Source: Palsa-851 sp035534435
Lineage (GTDB): Bacteria > Chloroflexota > Dormibacteria > Aeolococcales > Aeolococcaceae
Assembly (NCBI GenBank): GCA_035534435.1
Contig: DATLRX010000103.1
Location: forward strand, 1 to 35,410
Direction of reading: 5' to 3'
DNA length: 35,410 bases
Shown here one piece after another: positions 7,275-22,589 of this stretch. The notes under the pieces are model-generated. The model was given only the letters and a program-made list of their open reading frames with translations, searched no databases and was not told where the DNA came from. The position numbers were made by a program, and so were the translations under genes. How positions within the stretch are numbered: position 1 is the stretch's first letter; each line of letters opens with the position of its first letter.

Positions 7275-8465
7275 CTATTTCTCGATGCTGGTCACGGCGC
7301 CGGCACCCACGGTCCGGCCGCCTTCGCGAATGGCGAAGCGCATGCCGTCCTCGACCGCGATCGGGGTGATCAGCTCGATGCCCATCTCGACGTTGTCGCC
7401 CGGCATGCACATCTCCTGGCCGTCCGGGAGCGCGATGGTACCGGTGACGTCGGTGGTCCTGATGTAGAACTGCGGACGATACCCGGTGAAGAACGGCGTG
7501 TGCCGTCCGCCCTCGTCCTTGCTGAGCACGTAGACCTGGGCCTTGAACTTCGTGTGCGGCGTGATGGTGCCCGCCTTGGCGAGCACCTGGCCGCGCTCCA
7601 CGTCCTCGCGCTTGACGCCGCGGAGCAGGCAACCGACGTTCATGCCGGCCTCGCCCGCGTCGAGCAGCTTGTGGAACATCTCGACGCCGGTGACGGTGGA
7701 CTTGGTGGTGTCCTTGATCCCGACGATCTCGACCTGCTCGTTCACCTTGACGATGCCGCGCTCGATGCGCCCGGTGACCACGGTCCCGCGACCTTCGATC
7801 GAGAACACGTCCTCGATCGGCATCATGAACGGCTTGTCGACCGGACGGGTCGGCACGGGGATGTAGGTGTCGACGGCATCCATGAGCTTGAGGACGCCGT
7901 CGACGGCCTCCTTGTCGCCTTCGAGCGCCTTGAGAGCGGAGACGCGCACAACGGGGATGTCGTCGCCCGGGAAGTCGTACTTGCTGAGCAGCTCGCGGAT
8001 CTCGAGCTCAACCAGCTCGAGGAGCTCCTCGTCATCGACAGCGTCGCACTTGTTCAGCGCGACGACGATGTACGGCACGCCGACCTGGCGCGCCAGCACG
8101 ATGTGCTCGCGGGTCTGTGGCATCGGGCCGTCGGTCGCCGCGACCACGAGGATCGCGCCGTCCATCTGAGCCGCGCCGGTGATCATGTTCTTGATGTAGT
8201 CGGCGTGCCCGGGGCAGTCGACGTGCGCGTAGTGGCGAGTCGCGGTCTCGTACTCGACGTGCGCTGTCGCGATCGTGATACCGCGCGCCTTCTCTTCAGG
8301 AGCGTTGTCGATCTTGTCGAACGACACGAAGGCGTTGTCGCCGCCGACGCTCTCCTGGAGGACCTTGGTGATGGCAGCAGTCAGCGTCGTCTTCCCATGG
8401 TCGATGTGACCGATGGTTCCGACATTCACGTGCGGCTTGGTGCTTGCGTATTTCTTCTTGCCCAT
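7275..8465 (-). CDS. tuf: Translation elongation factor EF-Tu
   Basis: 396 residues, full-length EF-Tu. The GTPase delivers aminoacyl-tRNA to the ribosomal A site. G1 is GHIDHGKT (residues 19-26), the G2 region is EKARGITI, G3 DCPGHADY, G4 NKCD and G5 SALK. Domain 2 begins near residue 210 with the usual FSIEGRGTVVTGRIERG. An AGAGG about 6 bases before the ATG supports the start. It lies 41 bases after fusA and just before rpsJ, the classic str-S10 junction. A second tuf copy is not in the window. Confidence 0.97.
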   Translation of the reverse strand: MGKKKYASTKPHVNVGTIGHIDHGKTTLTAAITKVLQESVGGDNAFVSFDKIDNAPEEKARGITIATAHVEYETATRHYAHVDCPGHADYIKNMITGAAQMDGAILVVAATDGPMPQTREHIVLARQVGVPYIVVALNKCDAVDDEELLELVELEIRELLSKYDFPGDDIPVVRVSALKALEGDKEAVDGVLKLMDAVDTYIPVPTRPVDKPFMMPIEDVFSIEGRGTVVTGRIERGIVKVNEQVEIVGIKDTTKSTVTGVEMFHKLLDAGEAGMNVGCLLRGVKREDVERGQVLAKAGTITPHTKFKAQVYVLSKDEGGRHTPFFTGYRPQFYIRTTDVTGTIALPDGQEMCMPGDNVEMGIELITPIAVEDGMRFAIREGGRTVGAGAVTSIEK

Positions 8466-8506
8466 TTCGTGCCTCTACTGAACTCCTGCTCTCTCCGTTG
8501 TCTCAG

Positions 8507-10594
8507 TTAAACCTTGGCCTTCGCGACGAGCTCTTCGGCGAGGCTCGACGGAAGCTGCTGATAGTGATGAAACTCCATGCTGTAGTTGGCTCTGCCCTGC
8601 GTCATGCTGCGCAGGTCGCCGACGTATCCGAACATCGTCGCGAGCGGCACCTCAGCATGCACGATGTGCGACGCCGCGCGGCCTTCCATGCCGAGGATCT
8701 GCCCGCGACGTGAGGCGAGGTCGCCCATGACGTCGCCCATGAACTCCTCGGGCATGAAGACGTCGACACGCATGATCGGCTCGAGCAGCACGGGCTTGGA
8801 CTTGCGCATGCCGTCCTTGAAGCCCATCGAGCCGGCGATGTTGAACGCCTGCTCCGACGAGTCGACGTCGTGGTACGAGCCGTCGACCAGCGTCACCTTG
8901 AGGTCCACGACCGGGTACCCCGCGAGGACGCCGTTCGACAGCGAGTCCGCGATGCCGCGACCCACCGGCGCGATGTACTCCTTGGGGATCGTGCCACCGA
9001 CGATCTTGCTGACGAACTCGAAGCCCTTGCCGGGGTTGGGCTCGAGCTCGAGCTCGACATGCCCGTACTGGCCGTGGCCGCCCGACTGCCGCACGAACCT
9101 GCCGGTGCCATGGCCCCTGGCGGTGATGGTCTCGCGGTACGACACCTGCGGCCGGCCGACGCTCGCGTCCACCTTGAATTCGCGCAGCATGCGGTCGACG
9201 ATGATCTCGAGGTGCAGCTCGCCCATGCCCGAGATGACCGTCTGACCGGTCTCCTCATCGGTGCGCACGCGGAAGGTCGGATCCTCCTCGGCGAGCTTCT
9301 GCAGCGCGATGCCCATCTTGTCCTGCTCCGCCTTGCTCTTGGGCTCGACGGCGACCGAGATGACCGGCTCGGGGAAGGTGATCTGCTCGAGGACGATCGG
9401 GTTCTTCTCGTCGCAGAGCGTGTCCCCGGTGGTGGTCTTGCGCAGGCCGATGGCGGCGGCGATGTCGCCGGCGCGCACCTCCTCGATCTCCTCACGGTGG
9501 TTCGCGTGCATCTGCAGGAGGCGCCCGACGCGCTCGCGCTCGCCCTTGGTGGCGTTGTACACGTACGAACCGCTGCGCAGGACCCCGCTGTAGACGCGGA
9601 AGAACGTCAGCTTGCCGACGAAGGGATCGGTGGCGATCTTGAAGGCGAGTGCGGCGAAGGGCTCGCTGTCGCTGGCGTTGCGGACCACCGCGACCTCACC
9701 CTCGACCGCTGCGCCCTCGACGGAGGGGCGGTCGAGCGGCGATGGCAGGAAGTCGACGACCGCGTCGAGCATCGGCTGCACGCCCTTGTTCTTCAGCGCG
9801 GAACCGCACAGCACCGGGACGAGGCGGGTCTTGACAGTGCCCGCGCGAAGGCCGCGAAGGATCTCGGCGGTCGTGAGGATCGCGCCGTCGAGGTACTTCT
9901 CCATGAGCTCGTCGTCGGAGTCCGCAACGGCCTCGAGGAGCTCGTGGCGGTACCGGGCGACGAGCTCGAGCATCGACTCGGGGATCTCCGAGCGCCGGAG
10001 GCTCGTCCCGAGATCGTCGGTGTAGATGATCGCCTCTTCAGTGACGAGGTCGATCATCCCCTTGAATTCGGACTCGGCGCCGATCGGGAGCTGGATGGGC
10101 ACGGCATGGGCGCCGAGGCGCTCCTTGATCGAGTCGACGGCCGCATAGAAGTTGGCCCCGATCCGATCCATCTTGTTGATGAAGCAGATCCTCGGGACCT
10201 CGTAGCGGTCGGCCTGGCGCCACACCGTCTCGGACTGGGGCTCGACACCGGCGACGGCGTCGAAGACCGCGACAGCGCCGTCGAGGACACGGAGGCTCCG
10301 CTCGACCTCGACAGTGAAGTCCACGTGCCCGGGCGTATCGATAATGTTGATGCGATGGCCGCGCCACTCGGCAGCGGTGGCAGCCGAGGTGATCGTGATC
10401 CCGCGCTCCTGCTCCTGGACCATCCAGTCCATGGTCGCGGCACCCTCGTGGACCTCGCCCATCTTGTGGATGCGCCCTGTATAGAAGAGGACGCGCTCGG
10501 TCGTCGTGGTCTTGCCCGCGTCGATGTGGGCCATGATCCCGATGTTCCGGGTCTTCTCGAGGGGGAACGCGCGAGCCGCTACAGCCACAGCCAT
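8507..10594 (-). CDS. fusA: Translation elongation factor EF-G
   Basis: 695 residues, typical EF-G length. The GTPase drives translocation after peptide bond formation. The P-loop is AHIDAGKTTTTE (residues 22-33), followed by ERGITITSAAT, DTPGHVDF and NKMDRIGA. Domains II-V follow, with the domain IV region GGHGQYGHVELELEPNPGKG (residues about 510-530). The ATG at 10594 is one base after the rpsG stop and gives the family N-terminus; the open frame upstream lies inside rpsG and is not used. Confidence 0.97.
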   Translation of the reverse strand: MAVAVAARAFPLEKTRNIGIMAHIDAGKTTTTERVLFYTGRIHKMGEVHEGAATMDWMVQEQERGITITSAATAAEWRGHRINIIDTPGHVDFTVEVERSLRVLDGAVAVFDAVAGVEPQSETVWRQADRYEVPRICFINKMDRIGANFYAAVDSIKERLGAHAVPIQLPIGAESEFKGMIDLVTEEAIIYTDDLGTSLRRSEIPESMLELVARYRHELLEAVADSDDELMEKYLDGAILTTAEILRGLRAGTVKTRLVPVLCGSALKNKGVQPMLDAVVDFLPSPLDRPSVEGAAVEGEVAVVRNASDSEPFAALAFKIATDPFVGKLTFFRVYSGVLRSGSYVYNATKGERERVGRLLQMHANHREEIEEVRAGDIAAAIGLRKTTTGDTLCDEKNPIVLEQITFPEPVISVAVEPKSKAEQDKMGIALQKLAEEDPTFRVRTDEETGQTVISGMGELHLEIIVDRMLREFKVDASVGRPQVSYRETITARGHGTGRFVRQSGGHGQYGHVELELEPNPGKGFEFVSKIVGGTIPKEYIAPVGRGIADSLSNGVLAGYPVVDLKVTLVDGSYHDVDSSEQAFNIAGSMGFKDGMRKSKPVLLEPIMRVDVFMPEEFMGDVMGDLASRRGQILGMEGRAASHIVHAEVPLATMFGYVGDLRSMTQGRANYSMEFHHYQQLPSSLAEELVAKAKV

Positions 10595-10595
10595 C

Positions 10596-11066
10596 TCAGT
10601 AGCGGAAGTGCGAGAAGGCTTTGTTCGACTCGGCCATCTTGTGGGTGTCTTCCTTCCGCTTGATGGACGCGCCGACGCCGTTCGCGGCGTCCATGAGCTC
10701 ACCGGCGAGCTTCTCGGACATGCTCTTGCCCCCGCGGCCACGGGCGTAGCGGATGATCCAGCGCCGCGCCAGCGCCTGACGGCGGTCGTGGCGGATCTCC
10801 ACGGGCACCTGATACGTGGCGCCGCCGACCCGCTTCGGCTTGACCTCGAGGATCGGGGTCACGTTGCGGATCGCCTGGTCGAACACGTCGAGCGGCTCCT
10901 TCCGCGAGGACTTACGGATCTTCTCGAAGGAGTCGTAGACGATCTTCTCGGCGATGCTCTTCTTGCCCGCGAGCATGATGCAGTTGACGAATTTCGCCAG
11001 GCCCACGCTCCCGTAGATCGGGTCGGGCAGGATGACGCGTTTCTGGACGCGGGCGCGGCGTGGCAT
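10596..11066 (-). CDS. rpsG: 30S ribosomal protein S7
   Basis: 156 residues, the standard length. S7 nucleates folding of the 16S 3' major domain and lines the E site. MPRRARVQKRVILPDPIYGS and GGATYQVPVEIRHDRRQAL are S7 signatures. In E. coli S7 is the str-operon repressor. The rpsL-rpsG gap here is only 6 bases, so the long intercistronic E. coli-type S7 site is absent. Confidence 0.97.
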   Translation of the reverse strand: MPRRARVQKRVILPDPIYGSVGLAKFVNCIMLAGKKSIAEKIVYDSFEKIRKSSRKEPLDVFDQAIRNVTPILEVKPKRVGGATYQVPVEIRHDRRQALARRWIIRYARGRGGKSMSEKLAGELMDAANGVGASIKRKEDTHKMAESNKAFSHFRY

Positions 11067-11072
11067 GGGTTG

Positions 11073-11453
<381 letters not shown>

Positions 11454-11534
11454 GACCCGTCCGTTTTATGAGAAGTGCGCGATGCCACGAAACAGCGCGC
11501 GCGAATACGAGGAACGCTCGTGGAGCGAAGCGAC

Positions 11535-11564
11535 AGCCTACCAGAGGTTGAGTTCACACGTCAA
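11535..11564 (-). promoter_or_regulatory. Promoter of the str-S10-spc operon
   Basis: On the minus strand TTGACG (11564-11559) is followed after 18 bases by TAGGCT (11540-11535), the best sigma-70-type match seen in the window. Transcription should begin near 11528, leaving an untranslated leader of about 75 bases before the rpsL GTG. No strong hairpin was seen in this leader. Confidence 0.75.
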
Positions 11565-11733
11565 ACCGCAGGCGCATGTCCAGGGATCCTCCGGCCTCGG
11601 CGACCCGCTCCTCGAGCAGCGTGAGGCCCACAGCATCGTCGAGCTCCTGTTCGTCGTGGGCTGCTCGCTCGCCGCGGCGACCATCGGCGGGCTCAGCTTC
11701 TGGCAGGTCAACCGGCGACAAGTGGGCGACGCC

Positions 11734-11742
11734 TGCTACGAT
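11734..11742 (+). promoter_or_regulatory. Extended -10 promoter for rplJL
   Basis: TGCTACGAT is a TGN-extended -10 (hexamer TACGAT, 11737-11742). There is no convincing -35 at 16-18 bases. The same nine bases occur before rpoB at 13083-13091. It would start transcription near 11749, just before the L10 leader structure. Confidence 0.55.
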
Positions 11743-11749
11743 TTCGGCC

Positions 11750-11918
11750 TTCCAGCAGACGACATGCCGTCGTCCGTTCGCCGAAGACCGCAGGCGCGGA
11801 GCCGGGCTCCGCTCAATCTCCTGCGCAGGTGGGCAACGCTGCCGGTTCGTGCCGCGGGGCGCGAGGCGGTGCCGCCCTGCCGTCTCGGCGGAGGCACGGC
11901 ACCCGACGGAGGCAGCCG
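11750..11918 (+). ncRNA. L10 leader RNA (autoregulatory 5' UTR of rplJL)
   Basis: The segment 11779-11832 contains CGCCGAAGACCGCAGG and CCTGCGCAGGTGGG, the paired conserved strands of the L10 leader seen in many bacteria, including Actinobacteria. GCAGG (11790-11794) pairs with CCTGC (11820-11824). Between them lies a perfect 7-bp hairpin (GCGGAGC / GCTCCGC, 11796-11812, loop CGG). In this family the L10(L12) complex binds the leader and represses rplJL. The outer limits are set from the predicted transcription start and the rplJ start; only the core is directly recognised. Confidence 0.75.
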
Positions 11919-12470
11919 ATGGCGTCCAGCACCGACAAGGCTCAGGCGACCCGAGCAGGCACGCGCAAGGTCGCGTCCGTCGCGCACCTGACCGAGCTGC
12001 TCTCGAAGGCGACCTCGGCCGTCGTCACGGACTATCGAGGGCTCACCGTTCGCCAGCTCGAGGACCTCCGCGGCAAGCTCCGCGCCGAGGGGATCGACTA
12101 CATCGTGGTCAAGAACACCCTGGCACGGCGTGCCGCCGTGGACTCGGGGTCGGGTGATTTCGCCTCGGTCCTGACCGGACCCGTCGGGCTCGCCATCGGG
12201 TACGGGGACCTCTCCGCGCCGGCGCGGATCCTCTTCGAGCACTTCCGGTCGACGCGGACACTCCCGTCCGTGGCCGGGCTCGCCGAGGGCCAGGTACTCG
12301 ACGCCGCCGAGGTTCGCACTCTGGCCGAGCTGCCGTCGCGCGAGGTCCTGCTCAGCCGTCTCGCCGGCGCCCTCCTCGGACCGCTCTCGAGCCTGGCCGC
12401 CGCACTCGATTCGCCGAACTCGACGCTCGCCGCGACGCTCGAGGCCTATCGCGACAAGCTCGCCGCATAG
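11919..12470 (+). CDS. rplJ: 50S ribosomal protein L10
   Basis: 183 residues beginning MASSTDKAQATRAGTRKV. L10 is the base of the stalk that carries L7/L12 dimers and recruits translational GTPases. The N-terminal rRNA-binding domain has VTDYRGLTVRQLEDLRGKLR and VVKNTLARRA. The C-terminal helix that binds L12 ends the protein. GGAGG 6 bases before the ATG (11919-11921) fixes this start over the open frame upstream. It follows the L10 leader and precedes rplL by 42 bases. Confidence 0.95.
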   Translation: MASSTDKAQATRAGTRKVASVAHLTELLSKATSAVVTDYRGLTVRQLEDLRGKLRAEGIDYIVVKNTLARRAAVDSGSGDFASVLTGPVGLAIGYGDLSAPARILFEHFRSTRTLPSVAGLAEGQVLDAAEVRTLAELPSREVLLSRLAGALLGPLSSLAAALDSPNSTLAATLEAYRDKLAA

Positions 12471-12512
12471 CGGGCATAACCCACATTTGTCTTAAGAAGT
12501 AAGGAGAAAGCA

Positions 12513-12899
12513 ATGGCCACCAAGACCCTGACCCCGGAGGAGTTCGTCGACGCGCTGCAGACGTGGACCGTTCTCGACGTCGTCAACGCCGTCAAGCTCA
12601 TGGAAGACAAGCTCGGCATCAAGGCCGCCGCCCCGGTTGCCGCTGCCGCCGCGCCGTCGGCGGCCGCTGAGGTCGCCGCCGAGGAGCAGACGGAGTTCTC
12701 CGTGATCCTGCTCGGACCCGGCGACGCCAAGATCAACGTGATCAAAGCCGTGCGCGAGATCACCGGCCTGGGCCTCAAGGAGGCCAAGGACCTCGTCGAC
12801 GCGGCGCCCAAGGCGATCCGCGAGGCGATTCCGCGGGCCGAGGCCGAGAGTCACAAGGCCAAGCTCGAGGAGGCCGGCGCCAGCGTCGAGATCAAGTAG
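12513..12899 (+). CDS. rplL: 50S ribosomal protein L7/L12
   Basis: 128 residues. The N-terminal dimerisation helix pair (LTPEEFVDALQTWTVLDVVN and on) is followed by an Ala-rich hinge at about residues 44-62. The C-terminal factor-binding domain includes GDAKINVIKAVREITGLGLK and EAKDLVDAAPK. AAGGAG 7 bases upstream supports the ATG. The protein is present in several copies on the stalk bound to L10. Confidence 0.96.
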   Translation: MATKTLTPEEFVDALQTWTVLDVVNAVKLMEDKLGIKAAAPVAAAAAPSAAAEVAAEEQTEFSVILLGPGDAKINVIKAVREITGLGLKEAKDLVDAAPKAIREAIPRAEAESHKAKLEEAGASVEIK

Positions 12900-12912
12900 T
12901 CGAATTCAGCTC

Positions 12913-12945
12913 CCGCAGGCGTCCGGGATGGCCGGACGCCTGCGG
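12913..12945 (+). terminator. Strong hairpin after rplL, possible attenuator or processing site
   Basis: CCGCAGGCGTCCG (12913-12925) and CGGACGCCTGCGG (12933-12945) form a perfect 13-bp stem with a 7-base loop. There is no T-run after it, so it is more likely a partial attenuator, an RNA processing or stability element, or a Rho-linked pause than a full intrinsic terminator. It sits 13 bases after the rplL stop, where rplJL and rpoBC expression is commonly uncoupled. Confidence 0.6.
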
Positions 12946-12959
12946 ACTGCTCCGGTTTG

Positions 12960-12991
12960 GCGTCCGGACGCCGGTGGTATGTACCACCGGC
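12960..12991. repeat. Two overlapping palindromes in the rplL-rpoB gap
   Basis: GCGTCCGGACGC (12960-12971) is a perfect 12-base palindrome. It overlaps by two bases a second inverted repeat, GCCGGTGGTA / TACCACCGGC (12970-12979 and 12982-12991) with a TG centre. GGCGTCCGG of the first palindrome is also in the hairpin just upstream. These could be RNA hairpins or protein-binding sites for the rpoB promoter. Confidence 0.55.
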
Positions 12992-13082
12992 AACGATGTC
13001 ACTCAGGCCGTTCGGAACTCCGCCGCGCGAGAGCGCGTCAATCAGGCCGAACGCATTCTGACGGCTCTCCGGCGCGGGAATT

Positions 13083-13091
13083 TGCTACGAT
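13083..13091 (+). promoter_or_regulatory. Extended -10 promoter for rpoBC
   Basis: TGCTACGAT with hexamer TACGAT at 13086-13091, identical to the extended -10 before rplJ. No clear -35 was found (a CTGACG lies 22 bases upstream, too far). The predicted transcription start is near 13098, two bases before a GTG that opens a 16-codon frame. Confidence 0.55.
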
Positions 13092-13099
13092 ACGGGATT

Positions 13100-13150
13100 G
13101 TGCCCGTCGTCGCGCATGCCCGCGCGCATTCCTTCTCGGGGGAACTCTAG
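13100..13150 (+). CDS. Possible leaderless 16-codon leader peptide before rpoB
   Basis: GTG at 13100, 8 bases after the -10, opens a frame that reads VPVVAHARAHSFSGEL and ends at TAG (13148-13150), 3 bases before the rpoB ATG. If transcription starts close to the GTG the frame would be read without a leader, as is common in Actinobacteria and Deinococcota. rpoB itself has only a distant GGGG before its start, so reinitiation from this frame is plausible. I do not recognise the peptide. It is a hypothesis from layout alone. Confidence 0.35.
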   Translation: MPVVAHARAHSFSGEL

Positions 13151-13153
13151 CAT

Positions 13154-16540
<3,387 letters not shown>

Positions 16541-16564
16541 CAGCAATCGGTAGTTAGGAATCAC

Positions 16565-20929
<4,365 letters not shown>

Positions 20930-20957
20930 CCGAACCGCTGCGAGGCGCACTCAGCAC

Positions 20958-20999
20958 TCACGATCCGGTGATGGCTTCCGGGCTGTTACCGGATCGTGA
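20958..20999 (+). terminator. Hairpin after rpoC, probable operon end
   Basis: TCACGATCCGGT (20958-20969) pairs perfectly with ACCGGATCGTGA (20988-20999), 12 bp, with an 18-base loop. It lies 29 bases after the rpoC stop. There is no T-run, which is common for terminators in high-GC bacteria, so it may act as a hairpin-only or Rho-assisted terminator. Confidence 0.55.
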
Positions 21000-21022
21000 A
21001 CTGATGCGTCGCACAGGCGGGA

Positions 21023-21028
21023 TAGGCT
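21023..21028 (+). promoter_or_regulatory. -10 box of a probable leaderless gene
   Basis: TAGGCT, the same -10 as at the rpsL promoter, is followed by 7 bases and then the ATG at 21036. Transcription would start at or one base before the ATG. No clear -35. Confidence 0.5.
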
Positions 21029-21035
21029 GTGCCCG

Positions 21036-21359
21036 ATGCTCCTTCTCGCAGCTGCTGCGCACGGCTCGAAAACCGCCGGGTCGATTCCCGGCGACGTCTA
21101 CCTTGCCGCTACCGGCGCGCTCGTGTGCTGGGTTGTGGTCTATCTCGTCTACAAGGTCGTCATGACCGGACGGAAGGACTTCGGGATGCCCGTGAAGCGC
21201 AAGGTCCTCTGCAGGCATCTGCGTGTCGACCACGATCAGAGTGCCGAGGTCCCCATCTGGTGGACCGACCTCCAGGTGCAGCGCGCCGTGCGCGCCCACT
21301 GGCGCCACACGCTGCGGCTGCCCTTCGGGTCGGCTCCGGAGCCACGACCCGGCTTGTAG
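21036..21359 (+). CDS. Small single-pass membrane protein of unknown function
   Basis: 107 residues that I do not recognise. Residues about 21-43 (VYLAATGALVCWVVVYLVYK) form one transmembrane helix, with a short outside N-terminus likely by the positive-inside rule. The remainder is basic and cytosolic, with two tryptophans in a row (IWWTDLQVQRAVRAHWRH). Codon third positions are GC-rich as in its neighbours, which supports coding. There is no Shine-Dalgarno; the -10 TAGGCT ends 7 bases before the ATG, so it is probably leaderless. It stands alone between rpoC and the HD-GYP gene. Confidence 0.6.
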   Translation: MLLLAAAAHGSKTAGSIPGDVYLAATGALVCWVVVYLVYKVVMTGRKDFGMPVKRKVLCRHLRVDHDQSAEVPIWWTDLQVQRAVRAHWRHTLRLPFGSAPEPRPGL

Positions 21360-21472
21360 CGTTCTCGCACGGGCCTGTGACGAGGAGGTCGATAACGGGA
21401 CCATCGGGGACCATATCCGGGTCACGCGACCGATCGCATCGTCGGCAGCGGTGACGGCGGAGGAACCATCAC

Positions 21473-22579
21473 GTGGCTCGGGTACTCGTCGCCGACGACG
21501 ACGCGCTGACGCGGCGCTTCATCGAGGAGACACTGGCGTTCGCGGGACATGAGGTGTCCTCCGTCCCACATGGGTCCGCCGCCATCGCATCGGTCGACTC
21601 ACCCGCGTGCTTCGATGCCGTGATCGCCGACTACGCGATGCCCCACGCCAACGGCGTCGACGTCGTGGCGCACGCGCAGCGCATCGATCCCATGATCCCG
21701 TGCATCGTCGTCACCGCGTTTCGCGAGCTCGACCTTGCGATGCAGGCGATGCAGGCGGGCGCGGTCGCCTTCATCCCGAAGCCGTTCACGGCACTGCACC
21801 TCCTCACCGTGCTCGACCGCGCGCTCGAGCGCCGAGCGCTCGCCGACGAGGCGATGCGACTTCGATTCCTCGCGCCGATGCTCGAGCGATTCACCATGGT
21901 GCTTGCGAACGCGCTCGAGTCCAAGGACTTCGAGACGAAGGAGCACTCGAGCCGCCTGGTCGGGATGGCGGACGCGATCGCGCGGCATCTCGGCATCGCG
22001 GACGCGGCCCGCAGCATCATCCGTTTCGGCGCCTGCCTGCACGACATCGGCAAGGTGTCCATCCCCGAGACGCTGCTTCGCAAGCCCGGTGCGCTGACCG
22101 ACGAGGAGCGCGCGATCATGCGCACCCATCCGGAGGTCGGAGCGAAGATCCTCGCCGACATCGACACGTGGGAGGACGTCCGTCTCATCGTCCGGCATCA
22201 CCACGAGCGTTTCGGTGGTGGCGGCTACCCCGACGGGCTGCGCGACGCGGAGATCCCGCTCGGCGCCCGGATCGTGTCGGTGGTCGACGCGTTCGACGTC
22301 ATGCGCACCGGCCGCCCGTACCAGCCGGCACGCACCGCCGAATGGAGCCTCGATGAGCTGCGCCGTGAGAGCGGCCGCCAGTTCGACCCCGAGATCGTCC
22401 GGGCGCTCCACGCGGTCCTGCCCACGGACGGCAGCGATCTGCCGGCACCCCCGCTGGAGCTCGACGTGCTCCCCGATCGCCGCGCCGTCATCGGACGGAG
22501 ACAGACCGACGTCGCAATCGCAGCGTGGCTCCGGGGCACCCCCGGATCGCTCGTACGCGTCCCGCGCGCCGGCGGCTGA
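21473..22579 (+). CDS. Response regulator with HD-GYP domain (c-di-GMP phosphodiesterase)
   Basis: 368 residues. Residues 1-120 form a receiver domain with acidic pocket Asp8-Asp10, phospho-acceptor Asp53, Thr81 and Lys103. Residues about 135-305 form an HD-GYP domain: HDIGK (His190, Asp191), His219, HHHERFGGGGYPDG (242-255) and Asp272. All the metal ligands and the GYP motif are present, so hydrolysis of cyclic di-GMP is likely. Residues from 310 are a short variable tail. GTG start, with GGAGGA about 8 bases upstream. The nearest kinase candidate is the DegS-like kinase on the other strand, but pairing is not shown. Confidence 0.9.
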   Translation: MARVLVADDDALTRRFIEETLAFAGHEVSSVPHGSAAIASVDSPACFDAVIADYAMPHANGVDVVAHAQRIDPMIPCIVVTAFRELDLAMQAMQAGAVAFIPKPFTALHLLTVLDRALERRALADEAMRLRFLAPMLERFTMVLANALESKDFETKEHSSRLVGMADAIARHLGIADAARSIIRFGACLHDIGKVSIPETLLRKPGALTDEERAIMRTHPEVGAKILADIDTWEDVRLIVRHHHERFGGGGYPDGLRDAEIPLGARIVSVVDAFDVMRTGRPYQPARTAEWSLDELRRESGRQFDPEIVRALHAVLPTDGSDLPAPPLELDVLPDRRAVIGRRQTDVAIAAWLRGTPGSLVRVPRAGG

Positions 22580-22589
22580 GCCTCAGCCG
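22573..22589. terminator. Small hairpin between two convergent stops
   Basis: CGGCTGA (22573-22579) and TCAGCCG (22583-22589) form a 7-bp stem with a GCC loop. Each arm contains the stop codon of one of the two convergent genes. It could end transcription from both sides, but the stem is short and has no T-run. Confidence 0.3.

Noticed and set aside
6894..8510. Open frame of 538 codons antisense to tuf and rpsJ
   Set aside because: Same high-GC shadow effect; the sense frame is unmistakable EF-Tu.
11482..11991. Frame of 169 codons from ATG 11482 across the divergent gap
   Set aside because: It starts in the rpsL leader, crosses both promoters and the L10 leader and runs into rplJ out of frame, so it is not a gene as a whole. 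A coding-like inner part is reported separately.
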